Positions 43,976-52,912 of a DNA stretch of 64,000 nt are shown here, in pieces. The notes under the pieces are model-generated. The model made no database searches and was not told where the DNA came from. It worked only from the letters and a program-made list of their open reading frames with translations. Positions within the stretch are counted from its first letter, which is position 1, and each line of letters starts with the position of its first letter. This DNA comes from Xanthocytophaga agilis (lineage in GTDB: Bacteria; Bacteroidota; Bacteroidia; Cytophagales; 172606-1): positions 248,001 through 312,000 of the forward strand of contig NZ_JASJOU010000008.1 in the NCBI RefSeq assembly GCF_030068605.1, written 5' to 3'. A program made the position numbers and the translations under genes.

Positions 43976-45535
43976 TTAGAATGAATAGGTGTGGTTATTG
44001 CGTTTTGCATATTCCTGCAGTTGTTTATCTACCCAGCCAGGCTGATAGCCTCTGAGTTTGGCAAACTCCTCCAGGAGAGGTCTGGGATTATCGCGTTCCA
44101 TAATGCGGTGAATGATCCAGTTGACTTTGTAGGGTGTGCCTGTGTGGCTGTTGCCCATCTGAGCCCGCTTGATCAGTTCGGGAACACTCATCTGTGACCA
44201 GTTCATTTGCTTGAGATAGCTCCAATCAATCGAGAGTTCCTGCGTTTGAACTTCCTCCTGTTTTCTTTTCTCCTGAGAAAGGCGCTCAAAGATGAATTTG
44301 CAATACGGGCAGACAACCACGCTGAGTGCAACGATGGATTGACAATCGGGGCATTTCTTGGTCGGGGCAATGTTGAGTGTTTTCTGCGCCTTGCCCGTCC
44401 AGAACAGATAGCTCCAGTCACGCGGCTCATGCCACAAACCATGCTCATCCAGATTGTTGCCCATGTCAATGATGATGAACTCTTTTTTCGTAGATGTAGT
44501 CCGTGACCCGCGGCCGCACATTTGCAAATACAAGGGCAGAGACTGAGTAGCCCGATTCAGGATAATACACTCCACACTGGGTTCATCAAATCCGGTAGTC
44601 AATATTCCACAATTGACCAGGATTGCTCCATCTGTGTGAGAAAACCATCTCAGCGTTGCCTGGCGTTCTTCGTCGGGAGTTTCAGAGGTAACATAGCGCA
44701 CCTGTGAACAGACTTCTCCAAAAGCCTGAGCGGTATGGATGGTATGAGCTATATTGACACAGAAGATAAGCGTCTTCTTACCCAGTGCATGCTTTTGCCA
44801 GTTAGACACACAGCCCTGATACAATACTCCCTTGTTGAAGTCATTGTATAGTTCATTGTTCTTATAATCTCCATCCGTGCCAATTCGGGCAGTAAGTTGA
44901 ATAGGTACAGCAAAATATCTCGGTCTGGACAGATAGCCTGATTCAATCAATAGATGAATCTCAGTACCAACGACAATATCCTCAAAGTAATTCTTGAGTG
45001 GTTCAAACTTACTGGCAGCTATCGGGGTAGCTGTAGCCCCAATGATGTACAGATCCTGATGTAGGTCTATCACTTTCCGGAAATTGCCTTTGTGTGCCTC
45101 ATCAATAATGATCAGCTTCAGATCTGGTAGTTTCCAACCTTTCTTGATTCTCCGGTAATACGTCTCTACCATGGCTACCACCACTTTCTGGCGGGGCATA
45201 TGTTTAGACTCAGCACTCAGCAGACCGGCCTGTAATCCCGCTTTCTGAAGCGTTGAGGCAGCTTGGTGCAAGAGTTCAATACGATCTGTCAGGATCAGCA
45301 CACGGCCCCGGCTAATGCCTTCTAATGTCCGTCTGGAGATTTCTGAGAAGGTGACAGTTTTGCCAGCTCCGGTAGGCAGACACAGAATTACCCGCTTCTT
45401 GCCGGACTGGTGCTTTTCTGCCAGTCTCTCAATGCTCTCTTGCTGATAATCCCGCAACTGTAAGGCAGGCTTATTTTTGAGCAAAGCTTCGCCATTCACG
45501 CCTGTGGCGTGATCTAAAAACACAGTCTGTTGCAT
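43976..45535 (-). CDS. superfamily 2 DEAH-box helicase with zinc ribbon
   Basis: A 519-residue helicase of the SSL2/UvrB-like group common in phages. Visible motifs: LRDYQQESIERL, Walker A PTGAGKT (about 55-61), DEAH in LIIIDEAHKGNF, motif III GATATP, and motif VI QMCGRGSRTT. The C-terminal part has a zinc ribbon, CPDC...CPYC. It likely unwinds DNA during element replication. It starts 2 bases after the HTH gene. Confidence 0.9.
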   Translation of the reverse strand: MQQTVFLDHATGVNGEALLKNKPALQLRDYQQESIERLAEKHQSGKKRVILCLPTGAGKTVTFSEISRRTLEGISRGRVLILTDRIELLHQAASTLQKAGLQAGLLSAESKHMPRQKVVVAMVETYYRRIKKGWKLPDLKLIIIDEAHKGNFRKVIDLHQDLYIIGATATPIAASKFEPLKNYFEDIVVGTEIHLLIESGYLSRPRYFAVPIQLTARIGTDGDYKNNELYNDFNKGVLYQGCVSNWQKHALGKKTLIFCVNIAHTIHTAQAFGEVCSQVRYVTSETPDEERQATLRWFSHTDGAILVNCGILTTGFDEPSVECIILNRATQSLPLYLQMCGRGSRTTSTKKEFIIIDMGNNLDEHGLWHEPRDWSYLFWTGKAQKTLNIAPTKKCPDCQSIVALSVVVCPYCKFIFERLSQEKRKQEEVQTQELSIDWSYLKQMNWSQMSVPELIKRAQMGNSHTGTPYKVNWIIHRIMERDNPRPLLEEFAKLRGYQPGWVDKQLQEYAKRNNHTYSF

Positions 45536-45537
45536 AA

Positions 45538-45867
45538 TTAGCGGCGTTTACCCTGTTTTGTCAGATGTTGTTCTACTTCCGCTTCCAGTTCCTGAAGTGT
45601 TTTCTGTTTGCCATCCGCAATCCAGTTTTCCAGTTCAGTACGGCTGAAATAGAGCTTCTTGCCCCGCTTCATATGTGGTAGGCGGCCTTCACTGACCAGA
45701 TTGTAAACTGTAGATTTTGCAAGGCCGGTAATCTGTACAGCCAGGTCTATGCCTCCCAGTTGTTTGTCGGAAATGGGAGAGGGATTGATAGTAATGGATT
45801 GTAATTCAAGTAAAAGAGCTTCCAGGCGGACTAACCGTAGCTGGATGTCTTCAAAAGGGTTAAACAT
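45538..45867 (-). CDS. excisionase-like helix-turn-helix protein
   Basis: A 109-residue MerR/excisionase-type HTH protein: GIDLAVQITGLAKSTVYNLV, then LPHMKRGKKLYFSRTELENW. It heads the leftward replication operon and is the nearest HTH gene to the integrase at 46523. Paralogue of the 9868-10209 protein. Confidence 0.82.
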   Translation of the reverse strand: MFNPFEDIQLRLVRLEALLLELQSITINPSPISDKQLGGIDLAVQITGLAKSTVYNLVSEGRLPHMKRGKKLYFSRTELENWIADGKQKTLQELEAEVEQHLTKQGKRR

Positions 45868-46522
45868 GTAGACAGTAAGGTTTTATGTAAAAAATTTCAT
45901 TACACAGAACCCCGCAATAAGAACACCTGAAAATAATACAGTCAGCAGAAAAGAAAACCAATAAACAGCGAAGTGAAATATCCTTTGGCTTTTCGACGAA
46001 TAACCGTAAAAAAGTATTTATGGATATTTACTTTTATTTACTTTTTATTACCTTTGCTTATGATTTGTTGCCTTCTGTAGCAAAAACCAAACCTCCACTG
46101 TCGAATAATACTCCAGCAGATTCAGTCTATATTTCTACAGAATCGCACAAAACCATTGTTTCTTTTGTATCATTTCTGATAAAAATAAAAACAGCATTTC
46201 TGTATCACAGAAAGGTTGTTCTATAAGTCCAGATATGTAGTTCGTCGCCAAACTAACCTACATACTGGCGGTATGAGAGGATCTCAAGCGGGGTCCTCTT
46301 TCTTTGTTTATAAGGTTGTAAAAATAAGAAAAAACGGACTAACAGACAATCTGTCCTTATATTTTTGTTGGTTTTTTATTTAAAAAAATGATATTTTTTT
46401 AACAGCAAAAGCTTGCTATTTAGTTGATTTTGACTTCTTTTTGTAGTATTCTTATAAAATGCACTATTTCAATGAGTTATAAAGTGACGAGTAACTATAG
46501 ATTTTATAAGAAAAATATATTT
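45868..46522. other. gene-free region between replication operon and integrase
   Basis: Holds the promoter of the leftward operon. Near 46276-46299, AGAGGA and TCCTCT flank a 12-base loop before TTCTTTG, a weak terminator. An ORF at 46020-46226 has no protein-like features and is not called. Confidence 0.4.
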
Positions 46523-47767
46523 TTAATCTAGTAAAGCATTTGCCCACTTGACTCTTTCACTATCTTCAAAGCTGTCCAGATAGTTTTCGGTAGTAAGAAT
46601 GTTCTGATGTCCTAAACTTTCTTTGATAAATTCAGTTGAGGCTCCTTTCCGTTTCAGCCTGGTTGCAAAGGTGTGTCGTGCTGTATAGGTAGTTATGTCT
46701 CCTTCAATTTCAAGTTTCTTGGCAATTCTCCTAAGATATTTATTTGTGTTTTTAATAAACTGTGCAATGTCAGCCTCTTCTTGTTCTGCAGTTCGATCTC
46801 TTTTCAGGATGGGAAAAATGTATTGTTCTTGAAATGCAGGTTTAACACTCCATTTATCAATAATCTGCCGGATTCTTTCTGACAAGAATACTTTTATTTG
46901 TATTGGCTTACCTCTTGTCGTACGTTCAGTTTTAGCACGTAGAAATATAAGTTGATCACCTACAATGTTTTTATATTTCCATCTACAGATATCTTTAAAG
47001 TTTGCTCCATTACATAAATAACTAAGTACAAAAAAGTCTAGAGATTTGGCCTCAGTAGATATTGGATCCTCGGGGCGATATTCTAAAACTCGCTTTAAAT
47101 CAATTTCAGATAAGGCTCTCTTTATATTACTTCCTTTTGGAATTTTATAGCCCCCTTTAAGGGAGTTAAACGGATAGTTTTCTTGTTTCATGAGCTCTTT
47201 TGCAATAGCTTGATTCAAAATAGATCGAATGTTACGAGCATATATTCCAACTGTGGTTAGAGATTTTCCTTCACTCACCATCCAGTGTTCATATTTTTTC
47301 AAGAACTCAACTGAGACCTGCTCTACCCGTAAAGATTTTTTGAACCGTTGTAAAGAATGTAGAGTATCGGTATAGGAATTAGCAGTACTGACACGTTTCT
47401 CTTCTTTGAGTTGAAGTATATAAGCCTCAAATAAGGAATATATACTTTCTACCTGTTTAGGCTTATTAAACCATTCCTTTTCAAACTCCTCATATGAAAA
47501 TTCTTCCAAGTCATCTAGAATACTCTGAGCCTTATTTTTAAATGTTTCTATCTTTTGTTTTACTAATTCGATTTCTTGTTGCTCTCTTGAAACTTTTCCT
47601 TTTGGCCTAGATTGTTGGAGTTTCTCCCACTCCTCATCTGAAGCGAATAAGCCAGTCCCATATCGTTTAAAATCCCGATTAAAAATGATTCTTAATTTAA
47701 TAGGATATGTCCCATCTTGTTTAGAGGAACGACGATCTAAATTAATTGAGATGGTTGCTTTGTTCAT
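46523..47767 (-). CDS. tyrosine integrase of the 37.6-kb element
   Basis: 414 residues from the ATG at 47765-47767 (MNKATISINLDRRSSKQDG), the usual start for Bacteroidota integrases; the longer reading crosses the arm repeats. Arm-binding and SAM-like domains are followed by the catalytic part with TARHTFATRLKRKG, LGHQNILTTENYL (His, Tyr). Box I is SYLCNGANFKDICRWK and lacks the canonical arginine. The gene sits at the right end of the element, next to the tRNA-fragment att site. Confidence 0.9.
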   Translation of the reverse strand: MNKATISINLDRRSSKQDGTYPIKLRIIFNRDFKRYGTGLFASDEEWEKLQQSRPKGKVSREQQEIELVKQKIETFKNKAQSILDDLEEFSYEEFEKEWFNKPKQVESIYSLFEAYILQLKEEKRVSTANSYTDTLHSLQRFKKSLRVEQVSVEFLKKYEHWMVSEGKSLTTVGIYARNIRSILNQAIAKELMKQENYPFNSLKGGYKIPKGSNIKRALSEIDLKRVLEYRPEDPISTEAKSLDFFVLSYLCNGANFKDICRWKYKNIVGDQLIFLRAKTERTTRGKPIQIKVFLSERIRQIIDKWSVKPAFQEQYIFPILKRDRTAEQEEADIAQFIKNTNKYLRRIAKKLEIEGDITTYTARHTFATRLKRKGASTEFIKESLGHQNILTTENYLDSFEDSERVKWANALLD

Positions 47768-47783
47768 AGTTTTGGCGAAATAC

Positions 47784-47805
47784 TTGCCCAACAATTTGCC
47801 CAACA
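47784..47805. repeat. tandem TTGCCCAACA upstream of the integrase
   Basis: Two copies 12 bases apart, 17 bases upstream of the integrase ATG, identical to the pair at 10382-10403. Confidence 0.55.
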
Positions 47806-47912
47806 AATCTAGTAAATAAAGTGAATAACACATAACCGCCCATAATAAAAAATGCCTTATCTTGCTAAAATAAGGCATTTAGTAAACAGCAGTAAGTAAA
47901 CAATATATATAC

Positions 47913-47963
47913 GCACCTGACTCATAATCAGGGGGTCCCTGGTTCGAGCCCAGGCTGGCCCAC
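47913..47963 (+). repeat. right attachment site: second 3' half of tRNA(CAT)
   Basis: Same content and orientation as 10284-10334 with a few differences (for example CAGGGGG for CAGGTGG). No 5' half is present. The ORF across it that reads GSNQGPPDYESGA is a well-known false protein made from tRNA sequence. Confidence 0.8.
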
Positions 47964-47972
47964 TTAAGAATC

Positions 47973-48010
47973 AAAGGGTTATGACTTGAAAAGGTCGTAA
48001 CCCTTTTTTT
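47973..48010 (+). terminator. tRNA terminator in the right att segment
   Basis: AAAGGGTTATGAC pairs with GTCGTAACCCTTT (one G-U) before T8. Confidence 0.8.
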
Positions 48011-48011
48011 C

Positions 48012-48033
48012 TTGCACAACAATTTGCACAACA
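48012..48033. repeat. variant TTGCACAACA pair
   Basis: Two copies 12 bases apart, each one base different from the TTGCCCAACA at the other two sites; the change is the same in both. Confidence 0.5.
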
Positions 48034-48276
48034 TCCGGTGTTCATAAATCATTCGTTCCTCCAACTAACTTCTCCTCCATCTTGTTAATAGACTTAACTA
48101 TTGAATAAATAAATCGGGAGCTACTTGGGTGTCTGTGGATGAGAAGAGAAATTTATGAACAAGCCTTTCATTTATTTTCGGACTAACAAAACTTCCCAAT
48201 TGAGGATCGTTCATACGCGGTCAGGCATTTTATTAGGCCTGAAGAGAGCAATCTACTGGATGATCAGATTCAGGAA

Positions 48277-48717
48277 ATGAATTTTGAGATCATTCAAAAA
48301 TATCTTGAAAACACACCCTCTTCCATTCACAAAGAAAAGACTCGGCTACTGGAATACTTAAGCCTCCAAATTCGCATTAGCCCAGATCGGCTGATGCCTA
48401 CCTATGAACTAGTCGCCTATATGTCTAACTTCTTTCCTAACTATTCCAGCGATAAAGTTCGGATGCTAGTGCGTGATTTACGCTATGAGTACTTATTTGT
48501 GGTGAGTCATCCAGAAAAACCTTGCTATAAGCTGGCCAACTTCTATCGTGATATATCAGAGCATTTTACTCATTTTTTGAAATACATCATTCCGATGTTG
48601 CAAAAAATCCAAATCCTGAATAATACGATTTCTTCCAACTCGTTTAACAAGATCAATCCGATTGAGAAAGATCCAAATATGATCAAGTTAAAAGAACTAT
48701 TATCTGGATTAAGCTAA
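48277..48717 (+). CDS. hypothetical protein at the start of the second island
   Basis: 146 residues from the ATG at 48277. The frame stays open upstream to about 48185 with protein-like sequence (DRSYAVRHFIRPEESNLLDD), so the gene may be longer with a rare start, or truncated at its 5' end by the att junction. It is helical with a possible winged-helix middle (YELVAYMSNFFPNYSSDKVR). No domain recognised. It is convergent with the next gene, with a 1-base gap between stops. Confidence 0.5.
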   Translation: MNFEIIQKYLENTPSSIHKEKTRLLEYLSLQIRISPDRLMPTYELVAYMSNFFPNYSSDKVRMLVRDLRYEYLFVVSHPEKPCYKLANFYRDISEHFTHFLKYIIPMLQKIQILNNTISSNSFNKINPIEKDPNMIKLKELLSGLS

Positions 48718-50058
48718 TTATTGTGATGAAATTAACGAGGACAAAGCAAATTTAGCGACTATACCAAAGGTTAGTCGTTTTGTTGCAGTTCTTATGTTCT
48801 GTTTATCGATAGGCTTTCTTTTTTCAAATGAATTTTCAACATCTGGCAATTCAACATAGAGCCCTCCAAGAAATTTTGATTTAGTCGTAAAGAAATAGCT
48901 TCCCAATCCAAGATTATAACTATTAGGTAGTAGATCTTCTTTACGACTAAAGAAATTTCCCCGAAGATAACCATTTAAGAATGTATATGTGTTTGATTCT
49001 TTCCCAAGACTCAAATTATAAATGATATCAATGTTTAATTCATTTATAGCTACCTTGCTATATTCACCTGAATAAGCTGTTATCAGCTTTTCTTCTATCA
49101 GATTTTGGTTGCCAGAAGTTGTAGCTTTTGTTAACTTATAATCTATTTTATCAAGTAAGTTAAAATTATTTGTCTCCTTATAAGAATATGTGAGTCCAAA
49201 CTTCCACCGATTTATCTGATGATTAATACCTATACCCCATTGCCCGCCGCGATATTCCTCTTTTATAAAAGAATTTGATAAATTGCTGGTATCTAATTCT
49301 TCCACCCTTTTGAAACTTGAAGCATCAATTCCCCCAAAAGTAAAAATACTAAGCCGCCAAAAATGCTTTGATATATATTTATCTCTCTCTCTTATCAAGT
49401 TATTTCTTAATTCCTCTTTCTCTTTGTCGTTCTTTTTTTCAATAATTTTTATTTCTTCGAGCAGATTTTGTATAATCACAGCTATAGTATCATTACCATA
49501 TGGCTGGTACGTCTTCAAATAGGTAAAGAATTTTTTGGGATTTGTCAGCTGGCCTTTCCAATCATTTAATAATTTGATCTTTGTGTTGGTGTCGCTTAAA
49601 TTATTAATTCTAATTTCATCATCAATTAGATTACCCATCGTACTAATAAATTCCCTAATCAACCTATCTTCTTCCTCTTTTAATTCGGTTGAGAAGCTTT
49701 TTTCCTTTTCTCTATATAATTTGTCATAGGAATTTGAAAGCCGAACCCCTGTGTATCCGTTAAGCTTTGCTGAAGGAACGAAATCACCTCGAGAAAAAAG
49801 ATTTCCAATGCTTTCTTCGTTTTTAGCCATTAAACTACCACCAATAAACCAGTAAGCATTATCAGATTTTGAAGCAACTTTCAGAGGGGTATTCAAATTA
49901 CTAATTGTAAAGGTCAGATCTGTTTTTGCCAAATCAAATGAAACGTTTGATCCTTTAAACAAAAAGCTTCCTTTACCTTCTGCGCTTTGGGTTAACCATT
50001 GTGCTGTTACCTTGTTGCCGGTAATCAAGAATATAAGAGCTAATACTATTTTCTTCAT
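48718..50058 (-). CDS. secreted, possibly outer-membrane beta-barrel protein
   Basis: A 446-residue protein with a signal peptide (MKKIVLALIFLITGNKVTAQ). The centre is a charged helical stretch (about 110-225). The C-terminal half has alternating strands (WGIGINHQINRWKFGLTYSY, YTFLNGYLRGNFFSRKEDLL) typical of small outer-membrane barrels, ending in KFALSSLISSQ. Function unknown. It lies 9 bases after the 157-aa gene, likely its operon partner. Confidence 0.65.
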   Translation of the reverse strand: MKKIVLALIFLITGNKVTAQWLTQSAEGKGSFLFKGSNVSFDLAKTDLTFTISNLNTPLKVASKSDNAYWFIGGSLMAKNEESIGNLFSRGDFVPSAKLNGYTGVRLSNSYDKLYREKEKSFSTELKEEEDRLIREFISTMGNLIDDEIRINNLSDTNTKIKLLNDWKGQLTNPKKFFTYLKTYQPYGNDTIAVIIQNLLEEIKIIEKKNDKEKEELRNNLIRERDKYISKHFWRLSIFTFGGIDASSFKRVEELDTSNLSNSFIKEEYRGGQWGIGINHQINRWKFGLTYSYKETNNFNLLDKIDYKLTKATTSGNQNLIEEKLITAYSGEYSKVAINELNIDIIYNLSLGKESNTYTFLNGYLRGNFFSRKEDLLPNSYNLGLGSYFFTTKSKFLGGLYVELPDVENSFEKRKPIDKQNIRTATKRLTFGIVAKFALSSLISSQ

Positions 50059-50067
50059 AAATAAGTA

Positions 50068-50541
50068 TCATGGTAATGAAACTTTGGGATTGCTATACCC
50101 ACCTCTACCTGTGTCTGTTATTTTAATTTCTTGATCTTCTTCAAAAACTTTTTGCTTGTCACAAGTCATATTAAATGTAGTAGCCGAACCTGAATCCCCT
50201 TCTGCATCTATTATTAGCAAAAAAGTAAATGTTGACACATAAGCACTTATTTTACAGATTATCTTTTCGTCCTTTTTATCAAAATCTTCTTCTTCTGCGA
50301 TTACACCATTTACATTAATCCATTTTATTGTAATATTTGGCTTTATCTCAATAGTGATAACAAATGAGAAGGGCTCTACATCAGAAGGATCTAAACTTAC
50401 AATTTCAAGACCTGTCATTCTCTTCCCAAACTGCATAGTGTTTAGGATAAAGGCATCTGATACACCCTTTACCAGAGTTCTTGAATAGCGTTTATGAGCA
50501 GCTAGCTTTGCTTTAGATACTTGTTTTTTTGTTTTAGCCAT
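50068..50541 (-). CDS. hypothetical 157-aa protein
   Basis: Starts at the ATG at 50539-50541 (MAKTKKQVSKAKLAAHKRYS); the earlier TTG adds 12 unlikely residues. The N-terminus is very basic, the rest is beta-rich (PFSFVITIEIKPNITIKWIN). No signal peptide or known domain. The dispersed palindrome at 50604 lies 63 bases upstream. Confidence 0.6.
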   Translation of the reverse strand: MAKTKKQVSKAKLAAHKRYSRTLVKGVSDAFILNTMQFGKRMTGLEIVSLDPSDVEPFSFVITIEIKPNITIKWINVNGVIAEEEDFDKKDEKIICKISAYVSTFTFLLIIDAEGDSGSATTFNMTCDKQKVFEEDQEIKITDTGRGGYSNPKVSLP

Positions 50542-50603
50542 GATATACAACTTGTATACAGTTAGAGGTGTAAACAAATATAGGCCGTACTCAATGGGTT
50601 ATC

Positions 50604-50623
50604 AATACCTCAAATGAGGTATT
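50604..50623. promoter_or_regulatory. dispersed palindrome, site 3 of 6
   Basis: AATACCTC-AAAT-GAGGTATT with flanks ATC and TTTA, upstream of the leftward operon starting at 50541. Confidence 0.55.
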
Positions 50624-50660
50624 TTACAATTAAAGAAGCAAATACTTAGATAGAAAAACC

Positions 50661-50801
50661 GTATGAGGCCAACCAAGTACATATTGAACTAGGCAAAAAA
50701 AGATATCAGCTTTGCGGGTATGAATCTAATTCAAGCATGAATAGTTCAGAAGCTAAAACCTATTTTACCTCATTTCAATATGTACTTGGTCGGCCTCATA
50801 C
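50661..50801. mobile_element. MITE-like unit with 28-bp inverted ends
   Basis: GTATGAGGCCAACCAAGTAC at the left continues to a 28-base arm that is repeated inverted at 50774-50801 with one mismatch. The 85-base centre codes for nothing clear. No target duplication is obvious. It could be a non-autonomous element or a long RNA hairpin. Confidence 0.45.
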
Positions 50802-50832
50802 ATTAAAGCTAGCAATACGTTTGCCTTATGTC

Positions 50833-50852
50833 AATACCTTATTTGATGTATT
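50833..50852. promoter_or_regulatory. dispersed palindrome, site 4 of 6 (degenerate)
   Basis: AATACCTT-ATTT-GATGTATT with the same TGTC and TTTA flanks as the site at 30628, but with one change in each half. Confidence 0.4.
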
Positions 50853-50874
50853 TTACCTGTTTAAAGGACTTACT

Positions 50875-50939
50875 CTTAGGATGGGATTGCTCAACTCGAT
50901 GCGGATATGCACTACTGTAGTCTCATTGATTTCCTGAAA
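50875..50939. repeat. 65-bp repeat shared with 17470-17534
   Basis: One mismatch to the first copy. Here the inner GCGGATATGCACTACTGTAG is followed after about 30 bases by its inverted copy (with one extra base, to 50979). The remaining stretch to 51306 holds no gene that I can see. Confidence 0.6.
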
Positions 50940-51306
50940 TAGAACCGCAATAGCTACAGTAGTGCATTATCCGCTTAGTCAAGAACAAGCTCGTGATGCG
51001 TGGGTAATAAAGACAACTACTCAAAGGTTGCTTTTTGTTTCATCAGAAAATAAAACGATTTCTAGTTGTTAAAAACAAGAAGGAATCAGGTGCAATTGAT
51101 TTGCAGATAGCACTAGTAATTCATGAAATTAGGTCATGAGGGATATGTGATAGTGTGGGCAATTATGTCAAAATTGAACTGACAGGTGCCTATTAGTTGT
51201 CGACGTTTAGTATGCATTTGCCGTTGATTCATGTATTGTTAATTAGAATAAGAAATACTACTTGTTCAATTAAACAACATTGTAAATACTAAGATTGAAA
51301 GTTAGC

Positions 51307-52050
51307 TTAAACTGGCGAGAAATCTCGAAAGAAATCTCTTAAATATCTTGTAACAAAGTAACCTACCAATCCTATTGAAGTACCAACTATACATACTGTA
51401 ACTATCTGAAAACTAAAGTGATGTATAAATAAATCATCAATAAATAAAAGTAAAGTACTGACAAAGATAAATATTAAAACAGGAATAGTTAAGACTTCAA
51501 TAACATACCTATTTTTCTTAGATGTTTGTCCTAAACCAATGTCTATTAGTATAAAAATGGAAAATGAAAAGAGACATGAAAATACTAACGCTATTAAAAA
51601 ATCATAATGATAGTTTATTTCAAATTTCAATAAGATAGGAGTAGAATAATTGAAAAAAACCTTTGATACTATACCAATAAGTGATCCTAGCAAGATTGCA
51701 TATTTTTTTGCCTGAAAAAGTTTTGGGTAGGATTGGCTCTGGATCAGTGAATCATATATATGTTTAATACAAGAATACATGAGAAATATGTATGAAACTA
51801 ATTTGAGTATGTAGTGAATGAATCTATAATGAAACATATAGGAATTAGTAAATTCAAATAAATCGGGATATTTAGGCGCTTTCCGATCAATACCATGTTC
51901 ATAGCCTAAGCGATATGTTTTAATGCTTCCCTGTTTATAACCTAACTCATAACCTTCATCATATGCTTTTTTTTCTGCATTGCTAGTAAGACCCTCACTA
52001 GAACAAGCAAAAAGAGAAATTAAAACAAGGAGTAATGATAGATACTTCAT
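51307..52050 (-). CDS. lipoprotein with Tyr/Gly repeats and membrane helices
   Basis: A 247-residue protein with a lipobox (LISLFACSS, Cys about 16). A short repeat follows: YDEGYELGYKQG, YRLGYEHG. Then come about five hydrophobic segments (HYILKLVSYIFLMYSCI, KYAILLGSLIGIVSKVFF, FLIALVFSCLFSFSIFILI, VIEVLTIPVLIFIFVSTLLL, IVTVCIVGTSIGLVGYFV). The mix of lipoprotein head and many helices is unusual, so the head may be a plain signal anchor. Function unknown. Confidence 0.6.
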   Translation of the reverse strand: MKYLSLLLVLISLFACSSEGLTSNAEKKAYDEGYELGYKQGSIKTYRLGYEHGIDRKAPKYPDLFEFTNSYMFHYRFIHYILKLVSYIFLMYSCIKHIYDSLIQSQSYPKLFQAKKYAILLGSLIGIVSKVFFNYSTPILLKFEINYHYDFLIALVFSCLFSFSIFILIDIGLGQTSKKNRYVIEVLTIPVLIFIFVSTLLLFIDDLFIHHFSFQIVTVCIVGTSIGLVGYFVTRYLRDFFRDFSPV

Positions 52051-52216
52051 AAAGTCATATGTATAAATGCTACTAATTAATGGTAAAATAGTAAAAAGGT
52101 AATCTTAATAAAACCTTGCTAGAACTTTTTATTTAAAAAAATCTGGAAAGGGTTTATAATATGTTTGAGTAAGTTCATCTTTTCTAACAGTTTTGAAAAT
52201 AATATATGGAAGAAAT

Positions 52217-52243
52217 AGCAAACCCCACTAGTGGGGCTTTTGC
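52217..52243 (-). terminator. terminator of backbone copy 2
   Basis: CCCCAC-TA-GTGGGG flanked by AGCAAA and TTTTGCT, directly after the stop of the second DUF3846 gene. Confidence 0.7.
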
Positions 52244-52245
52244 TT

Positions 52246-52617
52246 TCAGAAAGATACAATTCTGATCACCGGCTCCGTTACAACTTCATCAGCTCTGTAA
52301 AACCGAATCATGCTTTGCAGCCACTCCAAAATGGCAGGCAAGGCCGGAGCTTCATACCCTGCATGATCTACACCTGAAATAATGCTATTTTCGGTAATGG
52401 ACTGTCTAAATCCGGATAAAGACCAGTAACCAAGACGATCCCTATATAAACCTTCATCATCTACATAACATCCATGATATTCATCCAAATGAAAATGGGA
52501 AACTGTATCACAGTTGATATGTTCATAAAACGCTTTTAAAATACCTACTTTGGGTATTTCAACAATATATACAGATTGAGTGGTAACATCTATTTTAATA
52601 GCTTGTAGGATGTTCAT
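52246..52617 (-). CDS. DUF3846-like protein, backbone copy 2
   Basis: 123 residues from the ATG at 52615-52617 (MNILQAIKIDVTTQSVYIVE). The DUF3846 signature is weaker than in copy 1: the PIAGNGIIAGADPMG part reads SITENSIISGVDHAG. The last 35 residues are unrelated to copy 1. This suggests relaxed selection or a partner change. Confidence 0.7.
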   Translation of the reverse strand: MNILQAIKIDVTTQSVYIVEIPKVGILKAFYEHINCDTVSHFHLDEYHGCYVDDEGLYRDRLGYWSLSGFRQSITENSIISGVDHAGYEAPALPAILEWLQSMIRFYRADEVVTEPVIRIVSF

Positions 52618-52657
52618 AATTAATAAAAGAGAAAGAAAAAAGAAAGGAATGCTACCA

Positions 52658-52873
52658 TTAAGCCGCATCCGAAAAGCGGTATTCATCCCGGCCAAACTCC
52701 CAGCACTCCAGGCGGATGTTTTCAAACAGATTTTTATCTTCGAAAAAATCCAGTAATTCAATAGTATCTGATTTAGCTGTAATACCAACAATACTTATAT
52801 CATCATCGACAGGATTGTATATAAATTCAATTAAGAGGCCAGGATACTTTTTAGAAGAATGATAAGATTTCAT
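52658..52873 (-). CDS. 71-aa backbone protein, copy 2
   Basis: Same length and start as 24104-24319, with mostly conservative changes (ELLEFFEDQ to ELLDFFEDK). No domain recognised. Confidence 0.65.
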   Translation of the reverse strand: MKSYHSSKKYPGLLIEFIYNPVDDDISIVGITAKSDTIELLDFFEDKNLFENIRLECWEFGRDEYRFSDAA

Positions 52874-52912
52874 ATCTTTGCATCAAAAAATTTAAGTATT
52901 ATTGTTAAACAT

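Noticed and set aside
46020-46226. A 68-codon plus-strand ORF with a hydrophobic start
   Set aside because: No neighbour link, no recognisable domain and AT-rich composition of non-coding DNA; could be real but not supported.
47879-48064. A 61-codon ORF on the minus strand reading SLGSNQGPPDYESGA
   Set aside because: This is the antisense reading of the tRNA fragment and is a well-known false protein.
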